Virus record (IMG/VR): IMGVR_UViG_3300011128_000251
Span: 1-36,340 of that record
Direction: 5' to 3' (one strand)
DNA length: 36,340 nucleotides
From: a virus
Below are positions 1 to 6,167 of this stretch, piece after piece; within the stretch, counting starts at the first letter, position 1; each line of letters begins with the position of its first letter. A program made the position numbers and the translations under genes. The notes under the pieces were generated by a model. That model saw only the letters and a list, made by a program, of their open reading frames with translations, made no database searches and had not been told where the DNA came from.

Positions 1-20
1 TAGTCTGCATCCTTTGCTAA
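1..20. repeat. Copy 1 of 20-bp direct repeat at the window edge
   Basis: The first 20 bases recur exactly at 35800-35819. Read on the minus strand the repeat is TTAGCAAAGGATGCAGACTA: it holds the VRR-NUC stop codon (17-19), then a Shine-Dalgarno-like AAAGG. In the second copy the same AAAGG serves the gene starting at 35800. Because the window ends here, the true repeat may be longer. Confidence 0.9.
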
Positions 21-400
21 GTGTGGGTCTTCTCTCTGATTGGAACGCCGAAGCCTCGCAGCGTCCCGCTTACGTCCTCGATTGATCTGCACACGGCATA
101 GAACCCACCGCAGCGTTCAACGTCAGCCTGCCAGTCCTTCTGATTCGCGCTCTGATATGTTCGTCGTGTTTTGCGGATCGGATTGTTGTCGGTCTTGAGT
201 TCGATCGCGATCAACCGGCCAGCGTGGAGAACCAGGAGATCCGCGACGCCAGACTTGCGCCCCATCCGGTTCACGTAGGCACCCGTTGACTTGGTAACAT
301 TCCGCTCGTTTAATGACGCCCAGTAGGTTGCGTCGCTGGGGAGAATTACGTCCAGGTGCTGACAGACGGAGATCTGCAGCTGTGCTTCTGGCTTTCCCAT
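17..400 (-). CDS. VRR-NUC domain nuclease
   Basis: A 127-residue protein of the VRR-NUC branch of the PD-(D/E)XK nuclease fold. The core is visible: the G-x-A-D motif at residues 51-54 (catalytic D54) followed by E67-x-K69 in IELKT, with a Q/K-rich stretch (YQSANQKDW, 82-90) behind it. Stand-alone phage VRR-NUC proteins of about 100-130 residues are common and are thought to resolve or nick branched DNA, which fits a phage that also carries a Rad52-type annealing protein. The start ATG overlaps the stop of the small upstream frame (TAATG), with GAGG five bases before it. It ends inside the 20-bp edge repeat. The domain call is firm; the exact substrate is not known. Confidence 0.88.
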   Translation of the reverse strand: MGKPEAQLQISVCQHLDVILPSDATYWASLNERNVTKSTGAYVNRMGRKSGVADLLVLHAGRLIAIELKTDNNPIRKTRRTYQSANQKDWQADVERCGGFYAVCRSIEDVSGTLRGFGVPIREKTHT

Positions 401-609
401 TACCTCAACCTAAAAGGACCGGGCCACGAAGGCCCGGCCAAGTCGGAGGGAGCATCCCGAAGGATGGCAATCTGGGCGGGAGGTCCCAGTTGCGAGTGAT
501 CCGGCTCAAACCGGAATTTCAGACCGTGCGCCAGCCCAAGACAAGCATTGCGCACGATCACCGCCTGGATCTGGGGGCAAGCCCAGGCGTTAGTTCTTTG
601 GGGCGTCAT
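400..609 (-). CDS. Small hypothetical protein between repressor and VRR-NUC
   Basis: A 69-codon frame starting MTPQRTNAW. It overlaps the 3' end of the repressor gene by 20 bases and its TAA stop overlaps the VRR-NUC ATG, the coupling arrangement seen across this genome. I do not recognise the family. The residues NACLGLAHGLKFRFEP look protein-like, but the C-terminus (PSWPGPFRLR) is encoded by a perfect hairpin (419-437), so part of the frame could be a terminator read as protein. The SD before the start is weak (CGAGA). Confidence 0.42.
   Translation of the reverse strand: MTPQRTNAWACPQIQAVIVRNACLGLAHGLKFRFEPDHSQLGPPAQIAILRDAPSDLAGPSWPGPFRLR
419..437 (-). terminator. Perfect hairpin with short U-run, possible terminator
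   Basis: CCGGGCC and GGCCCGG form a 7-bp perfect stem around a 5-base loop. On the minus strand TCCTTTT follows directly, as in a weak intrinsic terminator. It lies at the end of the small frame and 19 bases before the VRR-NUC start, so it could partly uncouple nuclease expression from the repressor transcript. Confidence 0.4.
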
Positions 610-793
610 TCTCGACCCACACATCAAGGGGAACCTTCCCACCGGTGGCGTCGCGAATCCGAGCAGCCAAGGAAAGGCTCGGTCCGCCCTTGTTCTCAAT
701 CTCGGACAAGTGGCTCTGGCTGGCTCCGACCGTTTCGGCGAAGTCTGCCTGCGTGACCTTGTTGGCCCGCCTCCATTGTTTCAACGTCATCAT
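590..793 (-). CDS. Cro/CI-type helix-turn-helix repressor
   Basis: A 67-residue single-domain HTH_3 (Cro/C1) DNA-binding protein. The helix-turn-helix spans about residues 13-33, with VTQADFAETVGAS as helix 2 plus turn and SQSHLSEIE as the recognition helix. There is no C-terminal dimerisation or self-cleavage domain, so in size it resembles Cro more than lambda CI. It is transcribed away from the plus-strand early operon and probably binds the shared 794-916 region. The start is ATG at 793, or at 790 because two ATGs are adjacent. No SD precedes either, and the inferred transcription start falls about one base upstream, so the mRNA looks leaderless. It may regulate its own promoter. Confidence 0.88.
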   Translation of the reverse strand: MMTLKQWRRANKVTQADFAETVGASQSHLSEIENKGGPSLSLAARIRDATGGKVPLDVWVENDAPKN

Positions 794-800
794 GGGTATC

Positions 801-829
801 GTTATCGGGCATTCCCATTAATGCGTCAA
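801..829 (-). promoter_or_regulatory. Sigma70-like promoter for the repressor (leaderless)
   Basis: On the minus strand, TTGACG (829-824) and GATAAC (806-801) are separated by 17 bases. The expected start of transcription is about position 794, one base before the ATG at 793, leaving no room for a ribosome binding site. A TATCGGGC box overlaps the -10. Confidence 0.6.
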
Positions 830-888
830 CTGGGTTGTGTATTTTTTATCGGCGGATTGCATTTCCTGCTTGACCATTCATATCGGGC
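803..888. promoter_or_regulatory. Candidate operator region with repeated TATCGG boxes
   Basis: TATCGGGC occurs at 803-810, over the minus-strand -10, and again at 881-888, inside the spacer of the plus-strand promoter. A one-base-swapped copy, TATCGGCG, lies at 847-854 between the promoters. The boxes are direct repeats and are placed to control both promoters. They are the best candidates for repressor sites, though no classical dyad is evident. Confidence 0.4.
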
Positions 889-898
889 GCGGTAATAA
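870..898 (+). promoter_or_regulatory. Early-operon promoter, plus strand
   Basis: TTGACC (870-875) and TAATAA (893-898) with a 17-base spacer match the sigma70 consensus well. Transcription would start near 905, giving a leader of about 20 bases that contains GGAG (913-916) before the ATG at 926. It is back to back with the repressor promoter, the two -35 boxes being about 40 bp apart. Confidence 0.68.
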
Positions 899-925
899 TG
901 GGGCATCAAAACGGAGATGCAGCCG

Positions 926-1183
926 ATGACGAACAAGACATTCACAGAGCAAGCGGAGGCCGCGCTGGCCCGAGCCAAGGCGATCGACGCCTATACGCCC
1001 AGGGAGCTCACAGACGAGCGTATCTGGGCAGAGCGCGCAGAGGAAGCCAAGGCGCTCTACCTCCTGGGCGCAGATCTTTCCGCAGACGCCGACGACCTGT
1101 CAGGCTTGCCGTTCGGGCAGGACGAAGACGGACCGTATGAGCAGATGATCAGCGATCAACTTCACGAGGATGCAGACTCATGA
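926..1183 (+). CDS. Acidic hypothetical protein, first early gene
   Basis: An 85-residue acidic, probably helical protein of unknown family, rich in Ala, Glu and Asp (for example EQAEAALARAKAI near the N-terminus, and an Asp/Glu-rich tail). An in-frame ATG at 917 exists, but GGAG at 913-916 sits nine bases before the ATG at 926, so 926 is preferred. It is the promoter-proximal gene of the early operon, a position where phages often place host-takeover or regulatory proteins; that role is inference only. The stop overlaps the next start (ATGA). Confidence 0.7.
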   Translation: MTNKTFTEQAEAALARAKAIDAYTPRELTDERIWAERAEEAKALYLLGADLSADADDLSGLPFGQDEDGPYEQMISDQLHEDADS

Positions 1184-1356
1184 AAGCCGTGCCTAACGAT
1201 TGGATCAATACGAAGACCCTTGAAGTAATGTATGGGATCGACGTTTTTCACGATGGGAAGTGGAAGCACTTTAGCCGGGGAGAGATGCGCTGGTGGCCTA
1301 CGCCTGAGGCGCGCGACGAAGAGGTAGCCCGGCTGAACGCGGGGGCCAAATCATGA
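1180..1356 (+). CDS. Small hypothetical protein
   Basis: A 58-residue frame starting MKAVPNDWINTKTLEVMYGI, with a Trp-rich centre (GEMRWWPTPEARDEE). It is joined by ATGA overlaps to both neighbours, and GAGG lies upstream of the start. The family is not recognised. Its short length and tight coupling are typical of phage accessory proteins. Confidence 0.6.
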   Translation: MKAVPNDWINTKTLEVMYGIDVFHDGKWKHFSRGEMRWWPTPEARDEEVARLNAGAKS

Positions 1357-1517
1357 GCGACTCATTAAGAGGCGGGATCTTCGCCACATTGGCCGCGTTT
1401 GAATTCTACGTCGGAGCAAAGAGCGACACGGAATTTCTGGGGCCGATCCTATTCTCTTCGGGAGGACTCTTCGCATACACCGCAATCCTTTGCCTGATCC
1501 GGGAGACTAAGTCATGA
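1353..1517 (+). CDS. Small membrane protein
   Basis: A 54-residue frame starting MSDSLRGGIF. It has a hydrophobic N-terminal part (IFATLAAFEFYV) and a stronger segment near the C-terminus (PILFSSGGLFAYTAILCLI), so one or two membrane passes are likely. ATGA overlaps on both sides make translation likely. Function unknown. Confidence 0.6.
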   Translation: MSDSLRGGIFATLAAFEFYVGAKSDTEFLGPILFSSGGLFAYTAILCLIRETKS

Positions 1518-1993
1518 AAGCCATTTCACTCATCGCAGCGGCTGCACTGGCCGGATGCTCCATGCACATCGGCGACAAGGGCGCGTCCTACGGATCGGAG
1601 GACATCTACACCGTCACGCATGACAACGGCGGAGAAGCCCAGACCGAATACCTCAAGTGGCAGGAGATAGCCAAGACGGCCAAGGGCTTCGTGATCGACG
1701 GACCCTGCATTTCGTCATGCGCCTATTTCCTGATGGGCGGCACGGTATGCTACACATCGAGCGCCACGATCGGCATGCACCCGGCGACATATGCCGGCGT
1801 TGTTCGCACCGAGTTCACGCGCAAGTTTGACCAGATGATCCTGGATAGCTGGCCCGAGGGCTTGCAGCGCCTCTGGCACGACAAGGTGCCGACCCCTGAT
1901 TTCGGCGCAGGTCTGATTGGCTATGACGCGACCGTTGACGTGTTGCGGGAATACTGGCCGGAAGGCGAGTGTCGCCCGGGGTTCTTCTCATGA
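1514..1993 (+). CDS. Lipoprotein with ClpP/crotonase-like (COG3904-type) fold
   Basis: A 159-residue predicted lipoprotein. The signal peptide MKAISLIAAAALAGC ends in the lipobox ALAG-C15. The body matches by eye the periplasmic ClpP-class proteins related to COG3904: the nucleophile motif CISSC (65-69, likely Ser67) is followed by a hydrophobic, Gly-rich stretch and then IGMHP with His89. Cys65, Cys69 and Cys79 could form disulfides outside the cytoplasm. A serine-hydrolase homologue anchored in the envelope and expressed early is unusual; superinfection exclusion or modification of an envelope protein are possible roles, neither shown. ATGA junctions link it to both neighbours and SD GGAG lies 8-9 bases before the start. 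Confidence 0.72.
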   Translation: MKAISLIAAAALAGCSMHIGDKGASYGSEDIYTVTHDNGGEAQTEYLKWQEIAKTAKGFVIDGPCISSCAYFLMGGTVCYTSSATIGMHPATYAGVVRTEFTRKFDQMILDSWPEGLQRLWHDKVPTPDFGAGLIGYDATVDVLREYWPEGECRPGFFS

Positions 1994-2184
1994 CCCTCCT
2001 GACCGGCACCGCAGCCGTGCAGCGCGGGATCCGCTGCGAGCTCGTCGCGATACGAAACAGCATCAGCGGCGCACTGAAGATGCCCGGCGCGCTGGACTCA
2101 CCCGAGGCAATGACGCTGGCATTTGTCCAGAAGATGGCGTCGCAAGCAATCGAAGCAATCGACAACCAGGAGGCCCAGTCATGA
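1990..2184 (+). CDS. Small hypothetical protein
   Basis: A 64-residue protein starting MTLLTGTAAVQRGIRCELVA and predicted to be helical. An upstream in-frame ATG at 1969 would lie inside the lipoprotein gene, so the ATGA-coupled start at 1990 is chosen. The family is not recognised. Confidence 0.6.
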   Translation: MTLLTGTAAVQRGIRCELVAIRNSISGALKMPGALDSPEAMTLAFVQKMASQAIEAIDNQEAQS

Positions 2185-2354
2185 CCGAGACAACCCAGAT
2201 CAGCTTGGCCCTGCGGCTGGTGAGAACGGCAGGGCTGGACCCGTACAACCAGGCGGCGGAACTGCTCAAACTCTGCCCGAAGTGCTGGGACCACCCCAAG
2301 CCATGCAACTGCCACGAGCACCCACTAATTGCAGCAGACGAGGAAAACGGATGA
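2181..2354 (+). CDS. Small putative zinc-binding protein
   Basis: A 57-residue protein whose C-terminal half carries CPKCWDHPKPCNCHEH, a cluster of four cysteines and three histidines that could bind one zinc ion. AGGAGG lies seven bases before the ATG and the start overlaps the upstream stop. Such mini zinc-ribbon proteins are common in phage early operons, but no specific function can be assigned. Confidence 0.65.
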   Translation: MTETTQISLALRLVRTAGLDPYNQAAELLKLCPKCWDHPKPCNCHEHPLIAADEENG

Positions 2355-2542
2355 AAACGATTCTGATGATTCTCAACCACATCTGGTTCGCACTGATGTC
2401 GATGATTTGCGCGATGTGTATCGTCGCAACGGCCAACGGAATGACCTCGTATGGCGGGGCCGAGCCGATCTTTGCCGGTGCTGCGGCCTTGACGGGCTTC
2501 CTGGCCTACCTGTCGTTCGGCGGTGTTCGGAGGAAGTCATGA
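2351..2542 (+). CDS. Small two-segment membrane protein
   Basis: A 63-residue protein with two hydrophobic stretches: residues about 4-26 (ILMILNHIWFALMSMICAMC) and about 38-57 (around FAGAAALTGFLAYLSF). The tail, RRKS, is basic and probably cytoplasmic. It resembles a small holin in topology but lies in the early operon, far from the endolysin, so a holin call is not made. Confidence 0.6.
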   Translation: MKTILMILNHIWFALMSMICAMCIVATANGMTSYGGAEPIFAGAAALTGFLAYLSFGGVRRKS

Positions 2543-2802
2543 GCGACATTGGGCGCAACGGCGGGCCAGCGTTCGCGCACGGAAATCCGGAACAGGGCGG
2601 CGATCCCGGCATGTCCCTTCGCGACTGGTTCGCAGGGCAGGCGCTGTCAAATCCGGCGATATGCACGGGGACTGCGCAGTATCAATACGAGATTGACGCA
2701 TGGTTCGGCCCGGGATGCACCGGAATAACACGATATCAAATCGCGGCGGCTCAGGCTGGCGACTACGCCGACGCCATGCTGGCAGAGAGGGGCAAGTCAT
2801 GA
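2539..2802 (+). CDS. Phage accessory protein of the MSLRDWFA type
   Basis: An 87-residue protein with the motif GMSLRDWFAGQAL near residue 25 and a C-terminal DYADAMLAER helix. This pair of motifs is common in short phage and prophage proteins of unknown function, usually near recombination genes as here. AGGAAG precedes the start; ATGA overlaps join both neighbours. Confidence 0.72.
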   Translation: MSDIGRNGGPAFAHGNPEQGGDPGMSLRDWFAGQALSNPAICTGTAQYQYEIDAWFGPGCTGITRYQIAAAQAGDYADAMLAERGKS

Positions 2803-3113
2803 GCCAATTCATGGAAAACGAGAACCGCCTGCGGGAACTGCTGAACCGCCAGCAGGGCGCACCCTGGCCGATCTACACTGATGAGGTTCGCAACCGTGAA
2901 CCGGCGATACAGACGGCCGCTGAAGATCAAGCCCGCGCCATGTCCGCAGACTACGTCGAAATGCACGAGCTGCGCCCACTGACCTCGGTCAAGCGCGATT
3001 GGCGCGGTCCCGGCCGGATCTGGAGGGCAGCCGCGTTCTGTGCTGCTGGCAGCGTGGCCTTCGCTATCCTCGTCCTCTTTTCACTGCAGGCGTTTTTCCC
3101 GGGAGCATTCTGA
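2799..3113 (+). CDS. C-terminally anchored membrane protein
   Basis: A 104-residue protein with a charged N-terminal part (MENENRLRELLNRQQGAPWP) and one hydrophobic C-terminal helix (about 78-100, around AGSVAFAILVLFSLQAFF). This is a tail-anchored topology with the soluble part in the cytoplasm. The start at 2799 overlaps the upstream stop and follows a GAGAGGGG SD. Function unknown. Confidence 0.65.
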   Translation: MSQFMENENRLRELLNRQQGAPWPIYTDEVRNREPAIQTAAEDQARAMSADYVEMHELRPLTSVKRDWRGPGRIWRAAAFCAAGSVAFAILVLFSLQAFFPGAF

Positions 3114-3340
3114 TGCAGGGCCTGCCGAAAACCAAACAGCTCACCCGCGCACGCCCGCCGCAGAGCTACTTCCTGTTCGGAGGGATCGAAAAGCTGACCT
3201 ACGACTTGCTGCGGGGCGACGAAATCAGTGCCGAAACCGTTCGAGATGCGCAGGCCCTAATTGCGCGCGTGGGTGCGATGCGTGATGCGCTGGAGCAGCG
3301 GGAAGCCATGCGGGTCCAGGAGCCAACTGATGACATTTGA
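3113..3340 (+). CDS. Small hypothetical protein
   Basis: A 75-residue charged protein starting MQGLPKTKQLTRARPPQSYF, predicted mostly helical after residue 25. It is coupled to the upstream gene by a one-base TGATG overlap. The family is not recognised. Confidence 0.6.
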   Translation: MQGLPKTKQLTRARPPQSYFLFGGIEKLTYDLLRGDEISAETVRDAQALIARVGAMRDALEQREAMRVQEPTDDI

Positions 3341-3497
3341 TGAAGCATATGAGCGCGCGCAGAAGCTGAAGCTGCGGGCCAGTTTCGCTCATGCTCGGGA
3401 AGCAGCCACACGGGGCGAGGAATCGGAGCAGCATAGGCAGCGCGCCGAACGCCTGGAAAACGAAGCACGGAAACTTATGGAGCCTGAGCATGCTTGA
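3330..3497 (+). CDS. Small coiled-coil protein
   Basis: A 55-residue, highly charged helix starting MTFDEAYERAQKLKLRASFA and continuing with a Glu/Arg-rich heptad-like stretch (EQHRQRAERLENEARKLMEP). It overlaps both neighbours. It lies directly before the annealing-protein gene and could be a partner of it, which is speculation from position. Confidence 0.6.
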   Translation: MTFDEAYERAQKLKLRASFAHAREAATRGEESEQHRQRAERLENEARKLMEPEHA

Positions 3498-4113
3498 CTG
3501 GGATGGAATTACAACGGAGCTGCAAAAGCCGCTCGACACGAAACACGTCAAGCCGCCCCCACAGGGCAAGTACGGCGAGTACGTCGAAGGCTGGCACGTC
3601 ATCGCAGAAGCCAATCGGATCTTCGGGTTCGCGGGCTGGTCCTACTCTCTCGACGCCTTGGTAAAGACAAACCAGGCCGAGAAGAGCGGGAAGCATTATG
3701 TCGGATACGCGGCGACCGTCACCGTTGCCGTGGATGCAGTCAGCAGAACGGACGTCGGGCACGGTCAAGGTCAGATGGGGAACGAAGGCGATTCCCACGA
3801 CAGCGCCATCAAGGAAGCTGTCACCGACGCTCTGAAGCGCGCGCTGCGAACGTTCGGCAATCAGTTCGGCCTGGCTCTTTACGACAAGACCAAGGCGAAC
3901 GTGTCGGATGTCACCGCGGAGCTCAAGGCCGACGAGGCGATCGCAGGCGACCGGGAGGCAATCGGCATGGTCGAAAGCATGGAAGAGCTCCAGACCACAT
4001 GGTCCACGATCAACCGGACATGGAAGGCCCAGTTCAACAGGTTGCCGCCACAGGCCCTGATCGACGCGAAAGACGCCAAGAAAACCGAAATTCAGGTAAA
4101 GGAAACAGCATGA
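3490..4113 (+). CDS. Rad52/22-family single-strand annealing protein
   Basis: A 207-residue recombinase of the Rad52/Rad22 family (Rad52_Rad22 domain). Family hallmarks are visible: [20 protein letters not shown] (31-50), the beta strands around [12 protein letters not shown] (73-84), a glycine-rich [11 protein letters not shown] loop (90-100) and the signature helix [20 protein letters not shown] (106-125). These proteins anneal complementary single strands as oligomeric rings and work with SSB and a phage nuclease. Here SSB is the next gene, joined by an ATGA overlap, and the VRR-NUC protein could supply resolution. The C-terminal third (after about 150) is variable and charged. Start 3490 lies eight bases inside the upstream gene, which is usual here. 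Confidence 0.9.
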   Translation: MLDWDGITTELQKPLDTKHVKPPPQGKYGEYVEGWHVIAEANRIFGFAGWSYSLDALVKTNQAEKSGKHYVGYAATVTVAVDAVSRTDVGHGQGQMGNEGDSHDSAIKEAVTDALKRALRTFGNQFGLALYDKTKANVSDVTAELKADEAIAGDREAIGMVESMEELQTTWSTINRTWKAQFNRLPPQALIDAKDAKKTEIQVKETA

Positions 4114-4568
4114 GCAGCGTTAACAAGGTAATCTTAGTCGGCAATCTAGGTGCCGACCCCGAGGTTCGAAGCTTCCCGAACGGCGGTCAGGTTTGCAGCC
4201 TTTCTGTCGCTACGTCTGAAAGCTGGAAAGACAGGACGACCGGAGAGCGCAAGGAGAAATCCGAGTGGCACCGGGTGTCCATCTTCAGTGAACATCTCGT
4301 CGGATTGGCGCAACAGTATCTCCGCAAAGGCTCGAAAGTCTACTTAGAGGGGAAGCTTGAGACCCGCAAATGGCAGGACCAGAGTGGGCAGGATCGCTAC
4401 ACGACCGAGATTGCGCTGCGCCCGTTCGCTGGTGAAATGGTGTTTCTAGATGGCAAGGGAGGCCAGCAGCAGGGCAGCCAGCCTTACAACGCTGGATCGC
4501 AGCAGCAAGCACCGGCAGCCGGCGCTGGACTCGATGACGATATACCATTCGCACCAGAGGTCCGCTGA
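4110..4568 (+). CDS. ssb: Single-stranded DNA-binding protein
   Basis: A 152-residue SSB with a full OB-fold (residues 1-108): [20 protein letters not shown] at the N-terminus, then the SEWHRVSIF strand and [20 protein letters not shown] Gln/Gly-rich linker follows. The acidic tip is DDDIPF at about 142-147, but it is not terminal: APEVR follows, whereas bacterial SSB usually ends at the final Phe, so docking of partner proteins may be altered. It is coupled to the Rad52-type gene by ATGA and probably acts with it in replication and recombination. Confidence 0.95.
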   Translation: MSSVNKVILVGNLGADPEVRSFPNGGQVCSLSVATSESWKDRTTGERKEKSEWHRVSIFSEHLVGLAQQYLRKGSKVYLEGKLETRKWQDQSGQDRYTTEIALRPFAGEMVFLDGKGGQQQGSQPYNAGSQQQAPAAGAGLDDDIPFAPEVR

Positions 4569-4981
4569 TGCTTGGGGAGGTCTGGAAAAAGATTCCGTCT
4601 TTGCCGAGTCATATCGCTTCGTCGGAAGGGCGACTGATGGTTGTCCCTTATTTCGGAGATCTGCCGAATGGCGGCCAGAGACAGTATGGCGGCGAACCTA
4701 TTTTCGGCGTTTGGGCTAAAGACGCGGGCCGGTTCATCACTGTCTACAAGGGTAAATGCTACAAGGTGCACCGCTTGGTCTGTGAGGCATTCCACGGGAT
4801 CGCGCCGTTTGATGATGCCGTTGTTATGCATATCGATGAAAACGCAGCGAACAATCGCCCCGGCAACCTCAAGTGGGGCACGCAGAAGGAGAACCTGAAC
4901 GCCGACGGATTCAGGATGTACCGGAGCACAATGGACATGGGGCAAGTGCACATCGCCATCCATGATCTCGAAAGCGTCTAA
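4568..4981 (+). CDS. HNH endonuclease (NUMOD4/HNH_3 type)
   Basis: A 137-residue protein. The N-terminus [20 protein letters not shown] has the NUMOD4-like W-x-x-I-P pattern. The HNH core is KVHRLVCEAFHG (from about residue 65) followed by VVMHIDENAANNRPGNLKWG (about 86-105), giving the H...H-x-D...N-x-x-N-L metal-binding layout. It is of the free-standing homing or mobility nuclease type. The start overlaps the SSB stop by one base (TGATG). Confidence 0.88.
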   Translation: MLGEVWKKIPSLPSHIASSEGRLMVVPYFGDLPNGGQRQYGGEPIFGVWAKDAGRFITVYKGKCYKVHRLVCEAFHGIAPFDDAVVMHIDENAANNRPGNLKWGTQKENLNADGFRMYRSTMDMGQVHIAIHDLESV

Positions 4982-5301
4982 TGAACCCGCACGCATCACA
5001 CTTCACCGAGCGATGGAGGCTAGCCGCTGCGGAGTGGCTAGACCTTCAGGACGCGGCCGACTTCCTGGAGGGCTCCAAGAATGACGTGCTGGCCGAGATT
5101 GTATCCCGATCGCCGGGCAGCTCGCACGCAGAGAAGGACCGGAATGCGCGGATCTCGGATGAATGGGGCGAGCACAGGCGGAAGATCATCGAGGCGTCAG
5201 CAGCAGCGCGACGGGCAAAGTTGCGCGTGACATATGCGAAGATGCAGCGGGAGGACCACATGAACGGCGAAGCGAACAGACGGGCGGAGAGCAGGCTATG
5301 A
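4981..5301 (+). CDS. Hypothetical helical phage protein
   Basis: A 106-residue protein, largely helical and charged. The segment ISDEWGEHRRKIIEASAAAR followed by AKLRVTYAKMQ matches a pattern seen in small phage proteins located near recombination genes, function unknown. It starts one base inside the HNH stop (TAATG). Confidence 0.68.
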   Translation: MNPHASHFTERWRLAAAEWLDLQDAADFLEGSKNDVLAEIVSRSPGSSHAEKDRNARISDEWGEHRRKIIEASAAARRAKLRVTYAKMQREDHMNGEANRRAESRL

Positions 5302-5459
5302 CCCCCGAACGCAAGTTGCACCTGGAACTCCAGATCAGCACAATCCAGGACCCGGAGGAAATGGGCGGGTTCATCAAGGGGCTCAAGGAGTCCAACGAAT
5401 ACACCACCGATATTGCGCAGGCGTGTCGGGACCATGCAAAAGGGAAGGGATGGGAATGA
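5298..5459 (+). CDS. Small hypothetical protein
   Basis: A 53-residue charged protein starting MTPERKLHLELQISTIQDPE. ATGA overlaps with both neighbours support it. The family is not recognised. Confidence 0.58.
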   Translation: MTPERKLHLELQISTIQDPEEMGGFIKGLKESNEYTTDIAQACRDHAKGKGWE

Positions 5460-5659
5460 CCTGGCAACCAATCGAGACCGCGCCTAAAACTGTTCGTGAA
5501 ATTCTTTTGTGCCTTGGCCCAGAGAGATCTTTCACCAATCAGATATGGTTCGGACATTGGAACCCGTATTATTTTTGCTGGGTCATGCGGGACGGCGATA
5601 CGCTAATTGATGACGACGCCCCCACCCACTGGATGCCGCTGCCGGAGCCGCCGAAATGA
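5456..5659 (+). CDS. DUF551 family protein
   Basis: A 67-residue protein that opens with MTWQPIETAPK and closes with APTHWMPLPEPPK, the two diagnostic ends of DUF551, a short family found widely in phages and of unknown function. The ATG at 5456 follows AAGGGATGG and overlaps the upstream stop; an in-frame ATG at 5423 would lie inside the previous gene. Confidence 0.85.
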   Translation: MTWQPIETAPKTVREILLCLGPERSFTNQIWFGHWNPYYFCWVMRDGDTLIDDDAPTHWMPLPEPPK

Positions 5660-5997
5660 CCCGACGCCAATTCTCAGCCCGAGCCAAAGCGGCCCGCCTG
5701 CTTGAGTTTGACGGCAAGTGCGCGGACTGCGGCTGCAAGGTGGGCGGTTCTGCTGGTCTGGACTGGGACCACGTAATTCCGCTTGAGCTGCACGGTGACG
5801 ACGAGATCGAAAACCTGCAGCCGCTCTGCAAGGTCTGCCACAAGGCGAAGACGGCGGGCGATGTGAAGTCTATACGCAAGGCCGAGCGCATGCGCCAGCG
5901 TAGCTCAGGCATCAAGCGGACGACACGCAGCGTTATCCCCGGGTCCAAGGCGTCCGGGCTCAAACGGAAATTCGACGGCACGGTGGTGAAGCGATGA
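5656..5997 (+). CDS. HNH endonuclease, McrA-like
   Basis: A 113-residue classical HNH protein. Zinc ligands C22-x-x-C25 and C58-x-x-C61-H62 frame the active-site strand LDWDHVIPLELHG (D38, H39), with ENLQPLC (N53) completing the HNH motif. After residue 70 comes a very basic tail (RKAERMRQRSSGIKRTTRS) that should bind DNA. Small HNH proteins of this kind nick or cut DNA and in some phages support packaging; here it lies in the early operon away from terminase. Confidence 0.92.
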   Translation: MTRRQFSARAKAARLLEFDGKCADCGCKVGGSAGLDWDHVIPLELHGDDEIENLQPLCKVCHKAKTAGDVKSIRKAERMRQRSSGIKRTTRSVIPGSKASGLKRKFDGTVVKR

Positions 5998-6167
5998 AAC
6001 CCCTGGCCGTGGAACTTCGCGAGGTAGCCGACACGCTCCGGGCATCGGGTCTGGACAAGCTGGCCGCGGTTTGCGATCGGGCGACGTTGCGGCTGACGCT
6101 GGACGCCATCGAAATTGCGAATTTAAAGCGACCTGTTCACACATTAGATATTGACCGCCCCGATTAA
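5994..6167 (+). CDS. Small hypothetical protein
   Basis: A 57-residue protein starting MKPLAVELREVADTLRASGL, helical and amphipathic, coupled by ATGA to the HNH gene. It ends with a 41-base gap before the next gene, the first clear gap in the early operon; the gap contains a small perfect hairpin (CATGCT / AGCATG, 6174-6188). The family is not recognised. Confidence 0.58.
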   Translation: MKPLAVELREVADTLRASGLDKLAAVCDRATLRLTLDAIEIANLKRPVHTLDIDRPD

